Source of the DNA: Pleurotus djamor
Lineage: Eukaryota; Basidiomycota; Agaricomycetes; Agaricales; Pleurotaceae
Assembly: GCA_029747585.1 (NCBI GenBank)
Contig: JAPEVF010000216.1
Coordinates: 1-64,000 of the forward strand
Direction of reading: 5' to 3'
DNA length: 64,000 bases
Shown: positions 56,409 to 64,000 of the stretch, one piece after another
Position numbering within the stretch: the stretch's first letter is position 1
Layout: each line of letters starts with the position of its first letter
Position numbers and translations under genes: made by a program
Notes under the pieces: generated by a model
Told to the model about the DNA's origin: nothing
The model's input: only the letters and a program-made list of their open reading frames with translations
The model's database searches: none

Positions 56409-57258
56409 GATTTGGGAGCGGTCGTCCATCCTGGCAGGTGGTTTGTGCGTCCGTGCAGTCTTCCCATCAGCGATAGATCCCAAATGTGGCAGGGAGTCCA
56501 TAGCCTTCTCTCCCATCGCAAAACCAACCAGCGCATCTTCCATCCACTCCTCACCTTCCCTCCACTCCCCCGCGCGTCCCCAGCCCCTAACACGCTCAAC
56601 CGCTGCCTCGCTCCTCTTTTCCATTACCGCATCCTCGATAGTCTCGTGCCCCGCGGGCACCTTCTCCAGCCCAAGCAAGTTGTAATAAACGAGCATCGAA
56701 AGATCGGACTGCAACTTGTATTGCTCCGCGCAGAACTTGCGGTACTTGAACATCATACGCATGATGCCTGCATAGACGGCTGAGGGGCGCGGCACGTAGA
56801 TCATGACGGGGGTGCCCTCGAGAGGTGCAGTCTCTAGTTCGTCTTGGGTGTAGCCTGGGAGGGATGCGGGCAGGAGATGGATGCATTGCATGCTGAGGCA
56901 GTCGGTGGCCTGTGTGACGCGATGAAGACGACTGAGTCGCAAAAAGTCGCCCTCGGCTCTCACGAGGTAGTTCGGGAGTGTGGCGACGGGGAGGTTCATT
57001 TGAGTGAGGACCGCCGAGAGCGTCTCCAACGTGTCATCCGGTACGAGGAATGTGAAGTTCTGGCGGGGTGAGCAATGTGCTGAGCCTTATAGATGGCCTT
57101 GTACACACCTTTTGGATGCGTGGAACACTCATGCGGTTGTCCAGGAGGGAACCCCAGAGTATGAGATTCGTGTGCTCGCTGAGCCTTTTCAGCGCTCTGC
57201 GGACGATTTCGTCGGTTGGCAACGAGAGTATGTCTTCTGTGAGCTGTTTCATGGTCAT
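56406..57258 (-). CDS. Unrecognised two-exon gene
   Basis: Exons 57,258-57,109 and 57,059-56,406 join in frame through a 49-base GT-AG intron to give 267 residues. It starts MTMKQLTEDILSLPTDEIV. It has a helical N-terminus, then LILWGSLLDNRM, FTFLVPDDTLETLSAVL, IHLLPASLPGYTQDELE and VMIYVPRPSAVYAGIMRMM, and a charged Trp/Glu-rich tail. No signal peptide or membrane segment is seen. It is acidic and probably cytosolic. I do not recognise the family. Its 5' flank shares sequence with the gene starting at 59,402. Confidence 0.7.
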
Positions 57259-59401
57259 GGGTGGTCAAGATCACGGGCGCCAATTCACATGGCACAGGGC
57301 GAGGTTGAACTCCGCTAGCCCCATCTGACTTTTGGATTTCAACTCCGCAACTCCAAACAACACGGAGTTCGAACCCTGGTCTCAACCGCCTTGTTATAGT
57401 CGTTCAACGTACTATTCAATAAACGTCGCATGTGGCATTTGGCTGCCCTCTGACCATCATCTAGATTAGTCGGAAGGAGAAATGACGATTTCGCCTGAGG
57501 TAACCGAGTTTAAGTATCAGGCGACAAGCGCATAAAAAAAAANTCAGAGGGGTGTGTTGGGGGCAGAAACCCGAATCGACAGGGAGAGAATATTCCAGCG
57601 GGAATTCTGGAATTCTGCGAGAATCCCAGCCCACGTGAAAACCGACTCCGCTGGTCTCCGACGTTAGGCGCCTCTCCTCCTCCCTTTAAATCTCCCCTGT
57701 AATTTCCGTTCATCGCTGTCGTAGACGGTGTCGGCCGTTTGATGCTGAAGAGCTATTTTAGAGTATAAATTCGACTTTAAAGAATATATGAAGTATTAAA
57801 TATGTGGATTTCTCGATCCATACCCAGTTTTCTTGCCCGAGCTACGAGTCCAATGCTTCGACACATCTAAGTTGAGCTGGAAAAGTCCAGGCATTTTTCC
57901 GTCCTGTGGTACATCTTACTCGTACATAAAATTAAGATGAGGACTCTTGACCTGATAAAATGGCGCTATTGAAGGAATTTGTCAACACTTGTGCTCATAA
58001 GCCGGGTCTCTGGTACTCTGCCCCGATTTCCTCTCCTTTGTGGATGAAGAATGATTAAAAAATCGCCTCAAGTCTGCTCCTAAGCCTTCATTACCAGATC
58101 CTATGGTAATCAATCCATTATCACCCTCTTTGACTTGAGTAACATTCATATTGCATGATAAATCTTTGCTTGTCCGTTGTGGTGCTTATCAGTAACGCTA
58201 AGCAGCCGAAGTTCAATCAAATCATTATTATAACTCTTAATAAAGTAGGAACACCCCTCAGATGCTGTCAAGGACACGGGAGACGGGTTCTCAGCGTCAC
58301 GACGACCAGTCGGGGGACGTACAGGAGAGAAGAGAGGGGACATGAGCCCACCGCCGAAAGAAGTCCATGCGCTTGGCATTCCCGTACCTGATTCTCTGGG
58401 ACATTCTCTCCCAGTGGATCCGGTGCCCTCCTTGGGGGTGTGGAATCAGAATCTCGGCGCGAGAGACGTGCTCAAAACTGATTGAAAGGCGGCAATTTGA
58501 ATGATGAGATGAACGGAGAACACAAATTGATGAAAAGGAGGATGGAAGTAACCTGCATTTTTGCTAAGAGAAATACGAATGGCATTTTATAGGGAATGAG
58601 GCCGTAAATGTAGCGGAATGGGGAGTACATAGCGGAAGATCAAGAAGAGTCCGAGGGAAAAACTTCACNGTCTCAGCATGATGTCTAGTACTGGAAAGCC
58701 TATGAAAGCACCATGGACGACGTATCGCAGAACACAATGGTGAGATATGGAATTGGGGGGAGAGATAGCCTATTAGCGCGGAGCAAAGTGGATGCAATGT
58801 GCGATCTGTCATGCACGGAGTCACAAGGGAACATTGCAAACCCAGACCAAACCCAGATGGAAGGGAAACCATTGTTTGATGATAAGTAGTGTCAATGAAA
58901 ACGGACGTGTTGATTTCAGCACTATTGAAGCTCTTGAAAGACGGCAACCGCGGATGAGGGACTGAGGCGACAGGTACCCTTGGACGGTTAGAGGAGGTTC
59001 GAGGGGAAACATTTAAAACCGGGTTCCATGGCCTGCGTGAGCAATGGAGTAGTGTGCAGTGAGAAGACATATCCCAACTGGATAGAGTAGGCCAAGATGG
59101 CCGGGACCCTGGATGGCCAGGGTGGATACTTAATAATGTTACTTGTGGGACAGCGAGCTAGTAGGGGGAGAGAAGAGGGAGAGAAAAGATATATGTGAAC
59201 GTTCAAAGCAGGCTAAGGGCCCATGCCGCGGACATTCAAGATTGTATTGGGCGTTGCATAACTATCCCAAGAGCATCAGCGATGAGTCCGGTGCTGAAAT
59301 TCAAAAGTCAGATGGGCGGCGCTGGCGGAGTTCAAAAAGTTTCCCCTATTCCATCAACTTCGCGACTCGAGAACGGCTCGCCTTCCCCGCACAACCCAGT
59401 C
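57259..59401. other. 2.1 kb gap with AT-rich core
   Basis: No supported gene. Bases 57,306-57,347 share an inverted copy with 59,294-59,334. Bases 57,720-58,250 are AT-rich. Single N bases lie at 57,543 and 58,670. The minus-strand open frame at 58,564-59,070 shows no family signal. Confidence 0.5.
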
Positions 59402-60436
59402 ATGTCAAATTCCATCTCGGTCACCACAGTCCTTGCACACCAAGTAGAAGCGGCGAGAGCCGTATCCATGAGGTATGTTCTGCCTAACCTTTGGTGGCAA
59501 CGTATCTGAACTTGCTCAGGCTTGATGCCGAGGGCGTCAAACACGTTTTCATTGGAGGCTTCGCTTGCGCCGTCTTGGGGAGTGAGAGGCCTACACAGAT
59601 GAGTATTGTCTATATTCCCAATATTGCAACACAACTGATGCACTCTGCACGATATCGATATCCTTATAGAGACCGCAGGCCGCAACATTGTAGAGCTACG
59701 TGACAAAATGGTACGCCTTGACGAAAGGTTGATGACCTCCAACATGAAATTATACTTTGTGCGGGTGCGTAATCTTCAGATCCATCATATGTCCCCGAGG
59801 TCCAACTTGCTCCAGGAACTTCCCCCCTCGCCATCATCATCGCACCCAACGCAGGACGACGTGGCGGAAGACACTGTCAAGAACAGCCGAGGCAACGTTT
59901 TGGTTGAGACAGTGGCCGCCGGGACGCTTGGGTTGCCTTCAATTGCGGGACCCATTTACCATGACGACAAGTCCGGTAACAACCTCCCTTTCAGCCTGTC
60001 TATCCCGCCATCTAATACCTAACGCCCCACAGACATCAAAATCCTCCACCCCTCTGTACTACCTCTCACCAAGCTCAGTCGCTGGGCAAGTCTGCGCGGT
60101 AGCACGCGCCCAGAGTCCATCATTAGATGTGGCAAAGATGCGCGGGACTTCATACTCCTCATTGGTTTTCTTGTGGACCTTGACTTGAAGCTAGGAATCG
60201 CGGATTACGAGGGAAAATCGAGACCCAAGATCTTGCGCCTCGTCTCTACTTTTTACCACAGCCGCAAAGATGAGAAAGAGTTTTGCGAGGTGCTGCAGAA
60301 GGTGATGAAACCGGAGGATTGGGAGGATATGTTACAGACTCCATCGTTGGAGGTGGAATCAGAGACCATGCCGACTAATTTCAGGAAGAGGAGGATGGGA
60401 GATCAGAAAGGAAAGGCGCGATCTAGAGCTGCGTAG
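59402..60436 (+). CDS. Nucleotidyltransferase-like protein
   Basis: It starts MSNSISVTTVLAHQVEAARA. After a GT-AG intron it reads LDAEGVKHVFIGGFACAVLG, then SERPTQ, then DIDILIETAGRNIVELRD. A Gly-Gly pair followed about 17 residues later by Asp-x-Asp is the signature of the Pol-beta-type nucleotidyltransferase fold. Later parts are GNVLVETVAAGTLGLPSI and, after another intron, DIKILHPSVLPLTKLSRWAS and GFLVDLDLKLG. The tail is basic (RKRRMG). The intron separating ERPTQ from DIDI (59,599-59,650) appears to have AT-AC borders. An additional intron near 59,760-59,850 is likely. Cellular role unknown. Confidence 0.62.
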
Positions 60437-61831
60437 AGACCAGCAGAGCGCTGGGCAGTGGTGGAATTGAACGGACTTACCTACCAGCGTTGAGGAGAAG
60501 GTCGTCAATGACTCAATGCTGGGTGCCCACCTCTCTTATGCTCTAAATTGTAACTCTCTAGAAATAATCATTATCTTGTCTCCTTCCCTTCGTCATTCGG
60601 CCAGCGAACGACGCACCCGCTCGTTTGCCACCGTTGAAACTCCTTTGTTGCATGATTCATCGTGTCCTCGAATCTTGATCAACCATAATTCCTGATTTCC
60701 CGCCCATCCATCTTCCTCAGCATCCTCCTCAGCTCGCCGACCTACCAGCAACACGCTCGAGCTCTCGTTTGGCACCTCAATTGATGCTCGGGTTCATCCA
60801 AGGGTCGACGTAGATGGACCCTGGAGACACTGGGATGGACCGGGCTACACAGAGTAACCCCCGCAAAAAATGCTTCTCTTCCTTGAGCTTGATCTGCGGC
60901 TTCTTCATCAGAATTGTTCTACGGATTCTTTCTCCATTTTCTGCTCCTTGTCCCTTCTGCGGTAAGACGTGATCCATTTCAGGATGATTTTGCCTTTGGT
61001 AAGCGCTCTCCTCTCCTCTCTCCATCACCCCCAGCTCTTTCGCCATCGTGCTTCTGNGCAGGATCTGCAGCCTCCTATCTCGCCCTAGTCGGAGCTCGAA
61101 ATGACCGACCCCCTTGAGGCGTCAACTTGGCGTCAACATCATGTCTCTCCTTAGCTGTAACCCCATATCTCGGCAAACACACGTCTAAAAGGAATAGACG
61201 CACCTTGGTCCCGTTAGGGGATTATATGAGGCCGAAGGTTATAGGGTTCCAATCGAAGACGGTACTTGGATGGTACGTTTTTATCAGTTCCTGTAGTTCA
61301 AAAAATGCTATCTATAATTAGAAAACTTACCACCACTCTTGGACACTTCAAGCTGTAGTTCCTTCTATACCCCCTTCCTTGTACTCCGCGGACACCCACC
61401 GAGGAAACTTGACTTCAGCATGATGTCGTATGCGCTCAGGCGTTTTCATCACATCATGAACGCGATCCTAGAAGGAATAAATAAAGCAAGGAGTCGTTGC
61501 GGAGAAATTTGAGGTCAAAGATTTGGCCAGCTCTAGAGAAACTCGAACCTGGTACATTGTCATCAGTTTTATTCGCTTCTATCAGACGGCGATCAATGTT
61601 CCCACACTCTGACGATCTATGATGTATAGTGTACATTGATACGACGTCTGAATCAATTGGTCGGCCTCTTGCCGTAGTTCAAAAAACGTGATATTCTCGT
61701 GACCGGCGCGTGACCTCTGGTCTCTGGCTAACCACCGTGAGCAAAAGTTAAGGCAGCGTGGGTATCTGCCAAGGTCTTACCAATGACGTAACACACTTGA
61801 AACTTCCCTCCTCGTTCGAAACCCTCCGGTC
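60437..61831. other. Gap with weak minus-strand coding signal
   Basis: No gene I can name. On the minus strand, RRLIEANKTDDN (61,560-61,610) can be spliced at a GT-AG intron to DRVHDVMKTPERIRHHAEVK and WVSAEYKEGG (61,340-61,480), suggesting a small unrecognised gene at about 61,230-61,636. An N lies at 61,057. Confidence 0.3.
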
Positions 61832-64000
61832 ATGGCAGGCTCGGGCTTTTCACCATCTCTTGGTCCGGCATTTCGCTTCAATTCCAAGGCTCCCAGTAGA
61901 GCGGCTCTATCCTACGATGAATTCTTTAGTCAATCCTCGCTTCAAACAGTCAATACTGCTTACTCTGGCTTTGCCCCTGGTACCCCTGGATATCGCCCTC
62001 TGGCACAAATATCTCCTTCTTTTGGTCTTGAGAATGACTGGACAGCTTGTGGAGGCTCATACCCACTACCATCTCAGTCCAATAGCTCATATCCCAAGCG
62101 ATCTCTCCCGGAACCTAAGGAGAACATGAACACGAAGCGGCATAAATCAAGCAGTCAAACTGGTGCAATTGCAAACAGCGAAGCGACTTGCTCAACGGGC
62201 AGCTTGCGGACTCTCTCAAGCACTGATAAGCTAGAACGCTTCTTTGATCTTCTTAGTTCGATGGACTGGACCCTTGGAGAGCTTAACTACCATCTGTATG
62301 CATGGCGCCAAGCTGATAAACAGCCAATACGACACTCGAAGCGGCATGCAGCCTACGTCCAGAAGTATCTGAGCGGACACACAGATTTCTCAGTCTCCGA
62401 CGTCCTAGACTCCTGGCTAACATCTCCATATGGACGGATGAAACCTGATCACGCCGAGCGTAGCCACATGTATTCCCTCGAAGTCGACTATCATAACCTG
62501 AAGGCTGCTCGTTCAGCATTATCGTCATTCGCTGCGCAAATTATTCAAGATAGACTGAAAAAGGAAGTGCGAAAGATCACCGATGTTCCCTCTGGCCTGG
62601 GCATACCACAGGGTCAAAATGATCTGAGCTGGGGAACCCTTGGAGCGTCGATGATGCCGCGAATAATATCAACACTTGATCAACACCAACCCTTGATGTT
62701 CCGTCTCATGAAGACGGTCGCAGAATCTCCGCCACGTAAACGAAACGGTGTGTATACTATACGAAAGCATCGCCCAGTGGAGTTGGTGAGTTTTGGAGAC
62801 TGCTGCTCTATCTCAAAATTTTGGGACTCATCGGAAATTAGAGTGCAACATATGCGCTTGCAGCCCTTGACTTTTGTCACTCCTCGAAATCAAAACTACT
62901 TTCGGTTGCACGCGGAGTTTTTTACTTGTCGAGTGGGGTACCGGCTGATGTGATTGCATATAACTCCCGCATCGGAAACACACCGTCGATCAATACGATT
63001 AAGGCCACACTTAAAACTCTCTCAGACGAAAAGGCCGCTCTGATCCGAAGGCTGGGCAGCAACGACACAACTTGGATTGACCCTGGTACTGGTGACACAC
63101 GAGTCAAGGTCAATGCTATTCTGTTTGACAACGTTCAGCAGTTTCATCAGCAGCGAGACAAGAGAATGGGTCGCGAGAATAGCATGGTTATTGGTGTGGC
63201 TGGAACTTTCATCGAGTTGTCGGCCCCGCCGACCGCAGTTGACCTGGACGACCGGCGTGCACGGCTCATTCAGAATCAAAGGAAGAATTTTACTATTGAC
63301 CGCCTTCTTGGACTTATTGATCAGGCGCACTTTCGAAACATCGGAATACTCCAATGGCTTGGCGCCCTCACAAAGTACATCCCAGAACTGAACCACCTTC
63401 AGACCGAGGTCTCTCTTCGCTATCGCACAAGGTGCCAGAAAATGATCCTCCCCACCGAGAAGTCAAGGATTCATCCGCTAGCATGCAGCGGGAAAAACGA
63501 AGCAAACATTTCAGAGCTCAAGGACGCGCTCCTCGACTTCTTAGACCAACTGGGACAAACAACCGACAGTCACGATAACCGTTTATGGCTTGGATGCGGT
63601 GACGGCCTATCTTATCACAACATGATAACACTCAAAAAACACCTTTCCAACCACGACAATCCATTTCAAAGCTTCGAACTCTGTATTCCTGTCCTCCAAG
63701 TCTTCCATACCTCCTGGACAAACTTCAGCCGCCTACTCGAGACACACTGGGGACCTGCACTCAACGACAACCCTGCTACTCTTGGGCATAGTGCGAAGAA
63801 AATTGGTCGGCAAACGCCTGCAAATTTCAAGAAAGTTGACTACTACCCGACTGCTGAGCTCGTGGATATTGTTCACGACATGCGCATGCTTGACTGCTGG
63901 CGACTACATTATGGCACCACCAACATATTCAACTACTTCAAAGACCTTGCGGACAAGAGCTTGCTTCCAACCTTTGAGGAACTTGAAACGATCGCGGCAA
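61832..64000 (+). CDS. DUF6589-type protein, cut by window end
   Basis: The start is MAGSGFSPSLGPAFRFNSKA. A Ser-rich N-terminus (about 130 residues) is followed by a helical region (FFDLLSSMDWTLGELNYHLY, SDVLDSWLTSP). Then come conserved blocks typical of the DUF6589 family of mushroom genomes: VIAYNSRIGN, LFDNVQQFHQQRDKRMGREN, LGCGDGLSYHNMITLKKHL, FHTSWTNFSRLLETHWGP and VDYYPTAELVDIVHDMRMLD. Function is unknown. The family is highly multiplied and often near repeats, so a mobile-element origin is suspected. Near 62,916 the frame shifts by one base (LHAEFFT should read LHAGVFYLSSG), probably a G-run error or a true lesion. The C-terminus lies outside the window. Confidence 0.7.

Noticed and set aside
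57360..57385. TTCGAA-containing stretch resembling a tRNA T-arm
   Set aside because: The flanking bases do not form a T stem, and no acceptor or anticodon arm could be built around it.
58564..59070. 168-codon minus-strand open frame
   Set aside because: It is interrupted by an N, has no recognisable motif, and its Ser/His/Cys-rich composition looks like translated non-coding DNA.

Overview
The window looks like nuclear DNA of a wood-decaying mushroom (Agaricomycetes, probably Agaricales close to Pleurotus). Genes are rich in 50-65 base GT-AG introns. There is an RNA polymerase II large subunit, a family of F-box/leucine-rich genes, a DUF6589-type gene, aryl-alcohol-oxidase-like GMC flavoenzymes, and a class II peroxidase whose residues match Pleurotus versatile peroxidases position for position. 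No genus can be proved from sequence reading alone. Isolated single N bases and several probable one-base homopolymer errors show a draft assembly, so lone one-base frameshifts should be treated with caution.

Layout. (1) 1-25,922 is a large imperfect inverted repeat. Each arm carries a lanosterol synthase gene (left on +, right on -) and a damaged F-box gene. The arms flank about 16 kb of unique DNA holding a lignin-degradation cluster, all on the minus strand: GMC oxidase 1, versatile peroxidase, a relic FAD-linked oxidase, and GMC oxidase 2, followed by one truncated and one intact F-box gene. The two GMC genes are a tandem duplication that includes their promoters. (2) 26,158-35,180 is a housekeeping block on the minus strand: RPB1 and IMP dehydrogenase. 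(3) 35,771-42,127 holds a broken F-box gene, a kinesin and a cytochrome b561-type membrane protein, all on +. (4) 42,545-47,000 holds a Med25/PTOV-like gene on - and a stretch of unrecognised coding-like sequence on +. (5) 47,975-55,012 holds an intact F-box gene, a small secreted precursor with Tyr-rich repeats and Lys-Arg sites, and a secreted subtilase. (6) 56,406-64,000 holds an unrecognised two-exon gene, a nucleotidyltransferase-like gene with a possible AT-AC intron, and a DUF6589-type gene cut by the window edge.

How the genes may work together. GMC aryl-alcohol oxidases release hydrogen peroxide, which versatile peroxidase uses to oxidise Mn(II) and lignin aromatics. Their co-location and shared strand and TATA-type promoters suggest a functional wood-decay cluster, now held between inverted-repeat arms. 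The most novel candidate is the 138-residue secreted precursor at 49,780-50,256. Three copies of the heptapeptide FYYNDYE are each followed by an EKR site. Amino acids are identical while six of seven codons vary silently, which points to selection on the released peptide.
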